Below, piece by piece: positions 1-7,898 of a stretch of DNA of 30,245 nt. The position numbers and the translations under genes are program-made. The stretch's first letter is position 1. Every line of letters begins with the position of its first letter. Location: assembly GCA_964576715.1 (NCBI GenBank), contig CAZNWE010000053.1, positions 1 through 30,245 on the forward strand. Direction: 5' to 3'. The notes beneath the pieces were generated by a model that saw only the letters and a list, made by a program, of their open reading frames with translations, was not told the origin of the DNA and did not search any database. The stretch comes from SLRI01 sp964576715. Its GTDB lineage: Bacteria > Pseudomonadota > Alphaproteobacteria > Geminicoccales > Geminicoccaceae.

Positions 1-7
1 CACCAAC

Positions 8-101
8 GATGCGTCGTCCAGCGGCGCAATTTGTCATAATCTTCGTCGCTCTGTGCGCCATTAGCGTTCGTGATGGGTCGCATAGCGGCGCATTTGGCCA
101 T
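8..101. repeat. two-copy imperfect direct repeat
   Basis: Positions 8-37 and 72-101 align without gaps at about 23 of 30 bases. The identical core AGCGGCGCA sits at 20-28 and 84-92, followed by T-rich sequence ending in CAT in both copies. The start-to-start distance is 64 bases. The function is unknown; a binding-site pair or a remnant of duplication are both possible. Confidence 0.5.
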
Positions 102-110
102 TTTGGCGAG

Positions 111-217
111 GAACAAACCCGCGAACGAACCCGCCAGACGACGAACGACCCCACCGAATCGACGATCGAACCCAAAAAACCGACGAAGGAACCCGCTATC
201 CTGCGCACGAACCCGAG
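111..217 (+). repeat. cluster of degenerate GAACGAACCCGC-like units
   Basis: Six related short units lie at about 111-122, 123-134, 143-153, 164-173, 185-196 and 208-215, sharing the core GAAC(C/G)C or GAACCC. The first two are directly adjacent; later ones are 9-12 bases apart. Their irregular spacing rules out a CRISPR array. They may be a decayed tandem repeat. Confidence 0.5.
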
Positions 218-368
218 CTGCCAGGATGTCGCAGCCGAGCGGCAAAAGAGCATGCATGGCAGATGGTTGGCCGAAGCCGGAACATGCGTTGCCGTGGCTT
301 CGGCTCAGGCACCCGCACCATCTGCCCGATGCGGCAAGCGTGTGATCACCAAACGATCCGGATAGCCC

Positions 369-398
369 TTGACCAGGGCGGCCAAAATCAGCTATTAT
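369..398 (+). promoter_or_regulatory. sigma70-like promoter with no obvious gene
   Basis: TTGACC at 369-374 is followed after 18 bases by TATTAT at 393-398, each matching five of six consensus bases. It stands out in otherwise GC-rich DNA. It points rightwards, antisense to the glycosyltransferase gene that ends at 645, and no plausible protein starts soon after it. It could drive a small or antisense RNA, or be chance. Confidence 0.4.
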
Positions 399-644
399 TC
401 CTATACGTCGTCGGTGACCTGGGGCAGACCGGTGTCAGTGTCGCTGGATGCGACGTCGGCCGTTTCCGGCCGCGGCCATCGTCTCGTTGCACGCGTGTCA
501 GCCTGCGGTCGACCCAAGCAACGAGGACCCCCAGGGGCAAGCATCACGCTCGTCCCAGCTCGCCCGGCCGCGAGAGCCAGGCCCGGATGACCGTCCCGTT
601 GGCTTCGCCCGGACGGCCGCCGCCGGTCGCCACCCCGCCGGACC

Positions 645-1967
645 TCAGGCGGATTGGCTTTGCCGCTGCTGCACCGCGGTCTGGCCCGGTGGGCGGTTCC
701 GGCCCGGCCGCTGCAGGCTCGCATAGAGGTCGAGCATGCTGGCATAGTAGCGGTCGGTCGTGAACAGGCTCAGCGCCCGCTCCCGGGCGCGTTCGCCCAT
801 CCGCTCGACCGCGGCCGGCGGCAGGCCGGCGAGGCGGGTCAGTGCTCGAGCCAGGTCGGCGGTATCGGCGGGTGCCGCGAGCAGGCCGGTGACCCCGTCC
901 TCGATCTGCTCGGGCAGGCCGCCGATCCGCGACGCCACCACGGGCTTGTTGCGGGCCATGGCCTCGAGCACGCTCTTGGGTGCTATCTCGTGCCAGATCG
1001 AGGGCAGGGCGATGCCGAGCGCCGCCTCGACCAACGCCCAGAGCGCGTCGCCGCTCTGGTAGCCGGTGAAGTGGACGGGCGACGGGCTGCGCGCCGCCTG
1101 CCGTTCGAGGCTCGCCCGTTCGGGGCCGTCGCCGATCAGCACCAGCGGCAGCATGGCCATGCGGCAGGCGTCGATCAGATGACCCAGTCCCTTCTCCACA
1201 CTCAACCGGCCGAAATAGGCGATATAGCGGCCGTAGCGGGAACGGGCCTCGTCGAGCAGCGCCGGAGCGGGGCCGGCATCGGTCGTCGTCTCGAAGAAGT
1301 TCGGCACGTGGTGCAGCTTCGCGGCCGGAAAGCCGTGTGCGGCATGGGTCTCGAGGATCGACCGGCTCGGCATGACGAAGGCGTCGACCACATCGAACGA
1401 GCGGCGCCAGCGATGGATGTAGGCATCAAGCGCGTAGACGGCACTCACCGCCACCGAGTCGTGCAGGCAGCCGTGCCGCACCGCCTGCCAGAAGGCCCCG
1501 TCGGCGCAACGTTCGCAAAGCCCGAGCTTGGGGGTGAACAGCGTATAGGCCGGACAGAGCAGGCGAAAATCGTGGAGCGTGAAGACGATCGGGATGCGTC
1601 GCTCGGCGATCGGCCCCAGCACCGACGGCGTGAGCTGGTGGTAGAGCCCATGAATGTGGACGAGGTCCGGGCGGAAGTCGTCGAGCAGGCGCGCCATTTG
1701 CCGCCTCGCGTCCGCCGCCCAGACGAAGCGCGGCACGTCGCGGAGCCCGCCGATCCCGCCCTTGGGCTCGAAGGCCGGCGGGAAGTAGTCGTCCCAGGGC
1801 GATGGTGGGTTCTGGGGATGCGCCATGCAGAACTCGGCGCAGGTCCAGCCGCGACTGGCGAACAGTGCGGCGTGATCGAGATAGACGGCCTCCGCCCCGC
1901 CCTTGCGGAAGCGGTAGCGGTGGACGTTCAAGAGCCGGCCCGCGGCCGCCCCGCCAGGCCCGGTCAT
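645..1967 (-). CDS. GT4-family glycosyltransferase
   Basis: This 440-residue protein is a retaining GT-B glycosyltransferase that would transfer an activated sugar to a glycan or lipid-linked acceptor at the inner face of the membrane. The N-terminal domain shows the GGAEAV segment (residues 23-28), HIHG (104-107) and LHDFRLLCP (131-139), followed by a cysteine group (C138, C151, C154, C167) seen in a subset of GT4 enzymes. The C-terminal nucleotide-sugar domain shows YFGRLSVEKG (251-260), LIGDGPE and the EX7E pair E327/E335, then IGGLPE and the GVTGLL segment. It lies downstream of the WecG-like gene on the same strand, as expected for one polysaccharide operon. The start is the first ATG of the frame. 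The donor and acceptor sugars cannot be told from sequence. Confidence 0.9.
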   Translation of the reverse strand: MTGPGGAAAGRLLNVHRYRFRKGGAEAVYLDHAALFASRGWTCAEFCMAHPQNPPSPWDDYFPPAFEPKGGIGGLRDVPRFVWAADARRQMARLLDDFRPDLVHIHGLYHQLTPSVLGPIAERRIPIVFTLHDFRLLCPAYTLFTPKLGLCERCADGAFWQAVRHGCLHDSVAVSAVYALDAYIHRWRRSFDVVDAFVMPSRSILETHAAHGFPAAKLHHVPNFFETTTDAGPAPALLDEARSRYGRYIAYFGRLSVEKGLGHLIDACRMAMLPLVLIGDGPERASLERQAARSPSPVHFTGYQSGDALWALVEAALGIALPSIWHEIAPKSVLEAMARNKPVVASRIGGLPEQIEDGVTGLLAAPADTADLARALTRLAGLPPAAVERMGERARERALSLFTTDRYYASMLDLYASLQRPGRNRPPGQTAVQQRQSQSA

Positions 1968-2063
1968 TCAGCCCCGGCAGTGGCAAGTCGACGCCCGACA
2001 CTGAAAGCACCGGCGACGACGGCCGGGATCAAGGCTGCGACCAGCACGAAGCCGGGGCCGAGG

Positions 2064-2858
2064 TCAAGGCTGGCTGCCGGCCGCCGGCTTGTCCCCGGCG
2101 CCATCGAGGGCCCAGCGACCCGTGGCATCGCGCCAAACCGCGACCGGGAACAGGACGGCGTCGAGCAGGTAGCGTCGGGCCAGCCGCTTCGGCTCGCGCG
2201 CCATCCGCCAGAACCATTCGAGACAGAGCGTCTGCATCCAGCCGGGGGCGCGGACCTCGGTGCCGACGAAGAAGTCGATGCCGGCACCGATGCCGAGCGC
2301 GTAGCAATCGCCGAGCGCTTCGCGCCACTCGTAGAGCCAGAGCTCGGACTTCGGCGAGCCCACGCCCATCACCAGATGCGTCGTGCCGTGCGCCTGGACC
2401 TGCCAGGCGAGCGACTGCGAGAACTCCTGGTCGTGCTCGAAGCCGAAGGGCGGGCAGACGACGCCGACCTCGTCCGGCGCGAAGCCACGGCCGACCAGAT
2501 AGGCGCGCAGCTTTGCCCCGGTGCCCTCGCGGCTGACGACGAAGAACGGCCGGTGGCGTCCCGGCTCGAGCGCCGGCATCAAGGCGGCGAAGAGGTCGGG
2601 GCCGGCGACCCGGCCGGGCAGATCGGCACCGCGCAGCCGAGCATAGACGGCGACCGGAAAGCCGTCGGCGGTGGCGAGCTTGGCGGTGCCGTAGGCCGTG
2701 CGGAATTTGGCGTTGCGCAGCAGATTGACCACATGGTCGATATTGGCGGTCACCACCATGGCGAGGCCGCTGCCCGGCGTGACGGGCTCACGGGTCAGGG
2801 TCCGGATCAGCGCATCCTTGTCCCGAGATGAGAAGTCGATGCCGAAGACTTCGGCCAT
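2064..2858 (-). CDS. WecG/TagA/CpsF-family glycosyltransferase
   Basis: The 264-residue product belongs to the GT26 family, whose members add N-acetylmannosaminuronic acid, N-acetylmannosamine or a related sugar to an undecaprenyl-linked intermediate. Visible family features are TANIDHVV (residues 37-44), the TADGFPV segment with the conserved aspartate, PGRVAGPDLF, the GVGSPKSE turn and the C-terminal LEWFWRMAREPKRLARRYL region that holds the enzyme at the membrane. A strong GGAGGG sequence precedes the ATG. It sits between the epimerase and GT4 genes on the same strand. The nucleotide-sugar dehydrogenase at 10667 could supply an uronic acid donor, which fits the WecG role, but that link is inference. 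Confidence 0.9.
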   Translation of the reverse strand: MAEVFGIDFSSRDKDALIRTLTREPVTPGSGLAMVVTANIDHVVNLLRNAKFRTAYGTAKLATADGFPVAVYARLRGADLPGRVAGPDLFAALMPALEPGRHRPFFVVSREGTGAKLRAYLVGRGFAPDEVGVVCPPFGFEHDQEFSQSLAWQVQAHGTTHLVMGVGSPKSELWLYEWREALGDCYALGIGAGIDFFVGTEVRAPGWMQTLCLEWFWRMAREPKRLARRYLLDAVLFPVAVWRDATGRWALDGAGDKPAAGSQP

Positions 2859-2971
2859 GGGTCGTTCCCTCCGTTATTCAGTCCGCCATCACGTCGCTGC
2901 CCCGCGGGCGCACTCTGCCTGGTGCTTGGCCCGGTCGTGTCGATGGTCGTGCCGTTGCCCGACCGACTTCC

Positions 2972-3955
2972 TCAAGCGGCCGCGGCACGGCGCTCGAGCG
3001 CCGTCGCCACCCGGTCGATCCCGTCCTCCAGCGTGATGCTGGGCCGAAAGCCGAGCCGCTCCTGCAAGGCCGTGTCGCCGCCGCGGGCGAACACCCCCTC
3101 GGGCATGTCGGCCAGCGCCTGCACCTCGGCCCGCTTGCCGGCCCGCGCCAGGATGCGCTCGGCGAGCGTGAAGAACGAGGTCAGCTCGCCGGAGGAAATG
3201 TTGACGGCCGCGGCGTCGTCGACCTGGTCCATGGTGGTCAGCACGCAACGGATGCAGTCCTCGATATGAACGAAGTCGCGCATCTGCCGGCCGCTGCCCC
3301 AGACCGTCACGGTGTCGCCCTCGAGGTCGAGGATCCGCTTGGTCAGGGCCGGGAAGGGGTAGGTCAGGTCCTGATCCTCGCCGTAGCCCGAGAACGGCCG
3401 GTAGCAGACCGATTTCAGGCCGTAGCGGCTGTAGGCGAGGCGGGCGAGGTACTCGCCGGTGAGCTTGGCCCAGCCATAGGTCATGTCGGGCATGCCGAGG
3501 CTGTCGGCAAAGTCGATGTCGTCCTCGCGCAGCAGCCGATAGCCCGTCGGCCGCTGCAGGCCGATCGGGTAGGCGGCACTCGACGAGAAGTAGACGGACT
3601 TGCCCGGCTTGGCGTGCTCGGCCCAGCGCCAATAGCCGGCGTCGATGGCGAGGTCCTCGGCCACCGCCAAGGGCTCGTAGTCGATCATCAGCCGGCCGCC
3701 GACCATCGCGGCCAGGTGGAAGGCGTAGTCGAAGGCCTCGCCGCGCGACCGGGAGAACCAGTCGCGGCAGTCTTCCTGAAGAAAGCTGAAGCCGGCATGC
3801 TCGCGTGGATCGCCGGCCGGCCAGTGCGGCGGCTCGAGGCCCCCGGTGCGCGGCACGACCGGGTCGATGCAGACGACCTCGCAGCCGCGGGCGAGCAAGG
3901 CAGCGCACAAATGGCGCCCGACAAATCCCGCCCCACCGGTCACCAAAGCACGCAT
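2972..3955 (-). CDS. NAD-dependent epimerase/dehydratase (extended SDR)
   Basis: This 327-residue protein has the Rossmann motif TGGAGFVG (residues 6-13), a conserved FSSSAAYP strand, the catalytic YGWAK motif (YxxxK), and the later YRPFSGYG and RDFVHIEDC segments typical of nucleotide-sugar epimerases and GDP-fucose-synthase-like enzymes. It probably changes the stereochemistry or oxidation state of a nucleotide-linked sugar for the surrounding glycan operon. The start ATG at 3955 has AGGA upstream. About 110 bases separate it from the WecG-like gene. The exact substrate is unclear: the DMTYGWAK region resembles the GDP-mannose/GDP-fucose branch more than classical GalE, but I would not assign it. 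Confidence 0.88.
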   Translation of the reverse strand: MRALVTGGAGFVGRHLCAALLARGCEVVCIDPVVPRTGGLEPPHWPAGDPREHAGFSFLQEDCRDWFSRSRGEAFDYAFHLAAMVGGRLMIDYEPLAVAEDLAIDAGYWRWAEHAKPGKSVYFSSSAAYPIGLQRPTGYRLLREDDIDFADSLGMPDMTYGWAKLTGEYLARLAYSRYGLKSVCYRPFSGYGEDQDLTYPFPALTKRILDLEGDTVTVWGSGRQMRDFVHIEDCIRCVLTTMDQVDDAAAVNISSGELTSFFTLAERILARAGKRAEVQALADMPEGVFARGGDTALQERLGFRPSITLEDGIDRVATALERRAAAA

Positions 3956-4156
3956 GACGATCCTATCGGTCTATGAACGAACGCCGTTTCTCGGTCCGCC
4001 TTCTAGCAGGCGCACCCGGCGCCAACCAGCCGAAACCGGCGGGCGGCGGCTGCCGCGGCGCCGGGCTCGTGCCGCTGTGGCCGTCACGCCGCAACCGCGG
4101 CAGGCGGCTCGGCCGGCACCCCTGGTCGTGGCTGATGCGCGCATCGCCCCGCCGCG

Positions 4157-5584
4157 TCAGTAGGCGTTTTGGTGGACGAAGCCGGTCATCGGCGTGCGCA
4201 GCAGGATCTTCAGATCGAGGGCCAGCGACCAGTTGTCGATATAGTGCAGGTCGAACTCGATCCGGCGCCGCATGTCCTCGACGGTACGGGTCTCGCCGCG
4301 GTAGCCGTGCACTTGCGCCCAGCCCGTGATCCCGGGCTTCACCCGGTGCCGCCCGAGATAGCCGTCGATCAACTCCGCATAGTGCCGGTCGTGGGCGATG
4401 GCGTGCGGCCGTGGCCCGACCAGCGACATGTCGCCACGCAGGACGTTGAAGAGCTGCGGCAGCTCATCGAGACTGGTGCGGCGGAGGAAGCGGCCGACGC
4501 GGGTCACCCGATCATCGTCGCGGCTCGCCTGGCGAATGGTCGCCGCCTGCGCCCCGTCACAGTTCTCGTTCCGCATGGTGCGGAACTTCAACACCTCGAT
4601 CGCTTCGCGATTGAAGCCGAAGCGGTGTTGCCGGTAGATCACCGGGCCGCGGCTGTCGAGCTTGATCGCCAGCGCGATCACCGCGAGGAGCGGCGAGACG
4701 AAAGCGATCAAGAGGGCTGCGACCAGCCGGTCGAACACCTCTTTTTGCATCGACAGCGGCCCTTCGTGCGGCCGCTCGAGCAGCACCGTGGCCGGCAGTG
4801 AGCCCACCGCGCGCAGGCTGATCAAGGGCAGTTGGCCCTCGATCGGGCTGCTGACGAGGTTGATCTCCATCGGCAGATGGCGCAACCCCTGCACCAGCCG
4901 GTAAAGCGGGCGGGGGTCGCGGGCGTTGGAAACCACCACGACCTGCTCGACGCCATCGAGTGTGCGCAGCTCCAGGATGGCCCGCTCGACATCCTCGGCC
5001 GCGTTCATGTCGACCACGATGTCGGCCGACGGCAACAGCGACGGGTCGGTGCTCATGCCCTCGAGGATGCGCTCGAGCGAGCAATCGGGCTCGCGCACGA
5101 TCGCCACGTTGCGCAGAAAGGCGCCACGCAACCGCTCGTGGGTGATCCAGCGGCGGCCGATGCAGCGCAGCGCCACCAACCCCACGAAGGCCGACACGAA
5201 CCAGCTGAACGTCCAAACCCGCGAGATCGGCTCGAGCATCTTGATCATGTAGAGCACGGCCAGCATGCAGCCGAAGGCGGCGGCCCAGCCGAAGGCGGCC
5301 TTCGACAACTGCCCGGTCAGCCGGTCGATCTCCCGAACGTTGTAGCTGCCGGCGAGGGCCAGGCCCTGCGATGCGAACAGCACGCCGAGCACGAGCATCA
5401 CCAGCGGCGGTCCGGCCAGAGTGGCGCCGTCGAAGCGTATCTGATGGGTGACGATCCCGGCGAGCGCCACCACGGCAACGTCGCCGACCCTGAGGCCAAG
5501 CGACAACGAGCGCTGCCAGGGCTCGAAAGCCTGGATCGGCAACTGTGTCCGCAAACCACGCGCTCTGGCGACCGCACCATTCAT
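4157..5584 (-). CDS. polyprenyl-phosphate sugar-1-phosphate transferase (WbaP/ExoY-like)
   Basis: This protein transfers a sugar-1-phosphate from a nucleotide sugar to undecaprenyl phosphate, the first step of exopolysaccharide or O-antigen assembly. With the ATG at 5584 it has 475 residues; the frame stays open to 5764, but the extra residues do not look membrane-like in the family's way. Four membrane segments are at about 33-50, 61-79, 98-114 and 123-140, then a cytoplasmic CoA-binding-like domain to about 260. A further helix at 284-308 leads into the catalytic domain with KFRTMRN (333-339), SLDELPQ (371-377, including the Asp-Glu pair), GDMSLVGPRP (384-393) and KPGITGW. It is probably the first gene of the minus-strand polysaccharide operon, with the AT-rich region around 5757-5822 as its promoter zone. 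Confidence 0.92.
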   Translation of the reverse strand: MNGAVARARGLRTQLPIQAFEPWQRSLSLGLRVGDVAVVALAGIVTHQIRFDGATLAGPPLVMLVLGVLFASQGLALAGSYNVREIDRLTGQLSKAAFGWAAAFGCMLAVLYMIKMLEPISRVWTFSWFVSAFVGLVALRCIGRRWITHERLRGAFLRNVAIVREPDCSLERILEGMSTDPSLLPSADIVVDMNAAEDVERAILELRTLDGVEQVVVVSNARDPRPLYRLVQGLRHLPMEINLVSSPIEGQLPLISLRAVGSLPATVLLERPHEGPLSMQKEVFDRLVAALLIAFVSPLLAVIALAIKLDSRGPVIYRQHRFGFNREAIEVLKFRTMRNENCDGAQAATIRQASRDDDRVTRVGRFLRRTSLDELPQLFNVLRGDMSLVGPRPHAIAHDRHYAELIDGYLGRHRVKPGITGWAQVHGYRGETRTVEDMRRRIEFDLHYIDNWSLALDLKILLRTPMTGFVHQNAY

Positions 5585-5766
5585 ACTCAAGTCCCGTTCC
5601 GCCCTACCCGGCCGGGCACCTTTGATGCGCCCTAGCCATCGATCGTTACCACAATTTAAGCAGCCAAAGCGCGACAAACCAACAACACAGCCGCACCAAA
5701 GTATGCAGCCGAACCTGTTCATTTTCCAGACAATTCGCAGTCGGCCAGCTCGCCGAGCTCGCATTG

Positions 5767-5793
5767 GTTGAAAAATTTCTCTTGAATTTCAAC
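5767..5793. promoter_or_regulatory. operator-like inverted repeat between divergent operons
   Basis: GTTGAAA at 5767-5773 and TTTCAAC at 5787-5793 are exact inverted 7-base arms with a 13-base AT-rich spacer, so arm centres lie 20 bases apart, about two helical turns. The right arm directly abuts TATAGG, a possible -10 element for the rightward promoter. This is a plausible site for a dimeric regulator of both polysaccharide operons; no regulator gene is in the window. Confidence 0.4.
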
Positions 5794-5901
5794 TATAGGT
5801 TTTTCTAGAGTACCCATTTCCAGTCGCTGGCAGAACTGGTGAGGTGCGCCGTCGACCCCCTGGCAACAGCGGCGCACGAAGCGTGGCGGGACTCGTGCTC
5901 G

Positions 5902-5918
5902 CGGCTGGCGGCCAGCCG
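5902..5918 (+). other. GC-rich hairpin in the epimerase leader
   Basis: CGGCTGG at 5902-5908 pairs exactly with CCAGCCG at 5912-5918 across a three-base loop. It would fold in the leader RNA about 90 bases before the epimerase start. No T-run follows, so it is not a simple terminator. In GC-rich DNA such a hairpin may be coincidental. Confidence 0.3.
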
Positions 5919-6007
5919 ATTCGGCTCTATGCTCCGGCCGTGCGGACGCCTGATCCATGGCGGTTCCGCGGCACCATGGGAAAAGCAGAGATGCGGGAGA
6001 AACAGGT

Positions 6008-7045
6008 ATGCGCGTGATGGTCACCGGCAGCGATGGCTATATCGGCCGGGTGCTCGTGCCGTTGTTGCAGGCGGCGGGCCACGAGGTCGTCGGCCTCGAC
6101 AGCCGGCTCTACGAAGGCTGCGACTTCCCGGGGCTGCCGGCTCCCGAGATCGTCACCATTGCCAAGGACCTGCGCGACGTCGAGCGCGCCGATCTCGCCG
6201 GCATCGATGCCGTCCTGCATCTCGCCGCCTTGTCCAACGACCCGCTCGGTGACCTCGAGCCCGAGCTGACCTACGACATCAACCACAAGGCTTCGGTACG
6301 CCTCGCCGAGCTCGCCCGCGATGCCGGTGTCGGCCGCTTCGTGTTCTCGTCCTCCTGCAGCAATTACGGGGCCGCCGGGGACGACTACCTGGACGAAACG
6401 GCGACCCTCGCCCCGGTCACGCCTTATGCCGAGAGCAAGGTCTGGACCGAGCGCGACGTTGCCCCTTTGGCCACCGAACGGTTCACGCCGACCTTTTTGC
6501 GCAGTGCCACGGCCTACGGCCTGTCGTCGCGGCTCCGGGGTGACCTCGTTGTCAACAATCTTGTCGGCTACGCGGTAACCACCGGGCAAATTGTCATCAA
6601 GAGCGACGGCAAGCCCTGGCGACCGCTGGTGCACATCGAGGACATTTCCCTGGCGTTCAAGTGCGTCATCGAGGCACCGGCCGACACGGTCCGCAACGAA
6701 GCCTTCAATGTCGGCCAGACCGCGGAGAACTATCGGGTGCGCGAGGTGGCCGATCTGGTCGGCGAGGTGGTCCCCGGCGCCAAGGTGACCTATGAAGGCA
6801 GCCCGAGCCCGGATCAGCGCAACTACCGGGTGAACTGCGACAAGATCCGCCGCGTGCTGCCGAGCTTTCAGCCGCGCTGGACGTTGCGCCGGGGGATCGA
6901 GCAGCTCTACCAAGCCTACACGAAGGCCGGGCTGACCGAGCAGGACTTCTTCAGCCCGCGCTACTTCCGCATCGGCCACGTCAAGCAGCGCATCGCCTCA
7001 GGGGACTTCGACGACCGCCTGGCGCCACGCGCGCTGGTCGCCTGA
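6008..7045 (+). CDS. NAD-dependent sugar epimerase/dehydratase
   Basis: The 345-residue protein is an extended short-chain dehydrogenase acting on a nucleotide sugar. It shows the cofactor-binding TGSDGYIG (residues 6-13), HLAALSNDP, SSSCSNYG carrying the active-site serine region, and the catalytic YAESK (YxxxK). Later LVHIEDIS and AFNVG segments are typical of the family. The ATG at 6008 is chosen because GGGAG lies at the right distance and the NAD motif follows at once; an in-frame ATG at 5957 would add 17 unlikely residues. It opens the plus-strand modification set (methyltransferase, nucleotidyltransferase, deacetylase), where such enzymes usually prepare a deoxy or branched sugar. The substrate is not known. 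Confidence 0.9.
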   Translation: MRVMVTGSDGYIGRVLVPLLQAAGHEVVGLDSRLYEGCDFPGLPAPEIVTIAKDLRDVERADLAGIDAVLHLAALSNDPLGDLEPELTYDINHKASVRLAELARDAGVGRFVFSSSCSNYGAAGDDYLDETATLAPVTPYAESKVWTERDVAPLATERFTPTFLRSATAYGLSSRLRGDLVVNNLVGYAVTTGQIVIKSDGKPWRPLVHIEDISLAFKCVIEAPADTVRNEAFNVGQTAENYRVREVADLVGEVVPGAKVTYEGSPSPDQRNYRVNCDKIRRVLPSFQPRWTLRRGIEQLYQAYTKAGLTEQDFFSPRYFRIGHVKQRIASGDFDDRLAPRALVA

Positions 7046-7080
7046 TCGGCGATGCGGTAAGGCAACACGGCCTGGGCGAA

Positions 7081-7680
7081 TATGAGGGTGTCTCTGTCTG
7101 CCCGGCGTGCGGCGCTGCTGGGCTCGCGCCGCTCTGCGCCGTTCACGACATCCCGGCGACCAGTTGCCTCCTGGTCGATACGGCCGAAGCAGTGCGTGCG
7201 TTCTGGCACGGCGACCTGCAACGCGCTCTATAGATATCGTGGCTTCATCCAAGACGACCGGTTCGAGCCGGAGCGGATCGCCGGCCCGCTGGCCGACGAG
7301 GAGACTGGGGCCTTCTGGCCCCGGTCCCTTCGCTCGGTCGATGAGATCGTGGCCGCTCCGGACCGACAACACCGCCTCGCGGGCAATACCGTGCTCGAGA
7401 TCGGTTGCGGCACGGGTGACTTCCTGACCCGCCTCGTCGAGCAAACTGCGGCCAGCGGCATCGGCATCGATTCGGCCTACCGGCCCGAGCGGTTGTCGAC
7501 GTCAACCTGCACAAGGCCGGCAAGTCTCAGGCGGGCAGCGCTTACCCGATCGTGGCGGCGGCGAGCCTGCGCGACCTACAACCTTGTGTAGCGCTGATGA
7601 TGAACGGAATCTACCAAGCCGAGAATGTTGTCGAGCTCGCGGCGCTCGGGCTCGGAGCAAAGCTGCAGCTGCTCGATTGA
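7081..7680 (+). pseudogene. remnant of a sugar C-methyltransferase
   Basis: Three pieces of one methyltransferase family can be read in changing frames. Piece one (about 7081-7233) encodes VCPACG and HDIPATSCLLVDT, then hits TAG at 7231. Piece two, in the next frame (about 7215-7494), continues with LYRYRGFIQDD, where the family normally has two zinc-binding cysteines (here Tyr and Arg), and then VLEIGCGTGDFL, the SAM-binding motif. Piece three, back in the first frame (7495-7680), encodes VDVNLHKAGK, a RDLQP segment and the C-terminal NGIYQAENVVELAALGLG stretch before TGA. Roughly half of the usual 400 or so residues are missing between pieces two and three. There is no start codon in the first frame after the epimerase stop. 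This is a decayed gene with two frame changes and an internal deletion; an intact relative follows at 7899. Confidence 0.75.
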
Positions 7681-7898
7681 GCTCCGTATGTCGACGGCGG
7701 CGGCGCGCCGCTTGCGGCATGGGGCGTGGGTATCTGGGCGCGGTGTTGCGCTCTAGAGGCCCGCCGCCGCTGCCTTGCGCCTTGTGGTGGTCAAGGCGGA
7801 TACGGTATGTTGAGAGCATGGGCCGTCTAGGTCGCCAACCGAGCGATTGCGCCGTTCGTCATCCCTCTAACCCAATTTTCCTGCTCGCGGATCGGTGA

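Larger units (their letters stand above)
1..644. other. gene-free left end with degenerate repeats
   Basis: No reading frame here has a credible start, ribosome binding site or recognisable protein. The first 220 bases are less GC-rich than the rest and repetitive: a 30-base unit at 8-37 recurs at 72-101 with about 23 of 30 matches, and a short unit resembling GAACGAACCCGC occurs about six times between 111 and 217. A sigma70-like promoter lies at 369-398. The segment follows the 3' end of the minus-strand glycosyltransferase gene, so it could be an intergenic boundary of the polysaccharide locus, a decayed gene or the site of a small RNA. Confidence 0.6.
5585..6007. other. divergent intergenic region of the polysaccharide locus
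   Basis: This 423-base gap separates the divergent sugar transferase and sugar epimerase genes and holds no credible gene. Its middle (about 5757-5822) is clearly AT-rich and contains an inverted repeat at 5767-5793 and TATAGG at 5794-5799. It lies roughly 180-190 bases from each start, as expected for shared divergent promoters. A GC-rich hairpin at 5902-5918 follows in the leader of the plus-strand gene. The epimerase ribosome binding site, GGGAG, lies just before 6000. Confidence 0.65.

Noticed and set aside
111..217. Repeat cluster considered as a CRISPR array
   Set aside because: Units are only 8-12 bases, degenerate and irregularly spaced, and no cas gene is present.
9..365. An open frame of 118 codons at the left end with a somewhat hydrophobic start
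   Set aside because: No ribosome binding site, no recognisable domain, and it runs through the degenerate repeats; likely chance.
1964..2104. A 46-codon minus-strand frame with a hydrophobic stretch (FVLVAALIPAVVAGAF) that overlaps the GT4 start by ATGA
   Set aside because: Overlaps the end of the WecG-like gene, has no ribosome binding site at its ATG and no known relative; possible but not supported enough to list as a gene.
654..2831. A very long plus-strand open frame of 725 codons
   Set aside because: It lies opposite the GT4 and WecG-like genes and its composition (Arg/Ala/Gly/His-rich, no domain) is that of an antisense shadow in GC-rich DNA.
5719..6024. A minus-strand frame in the divergent polysaccharide intergenic region
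   Set aside because: It crosses the AT-rich promoter block and the epimerase start and resembles no family.
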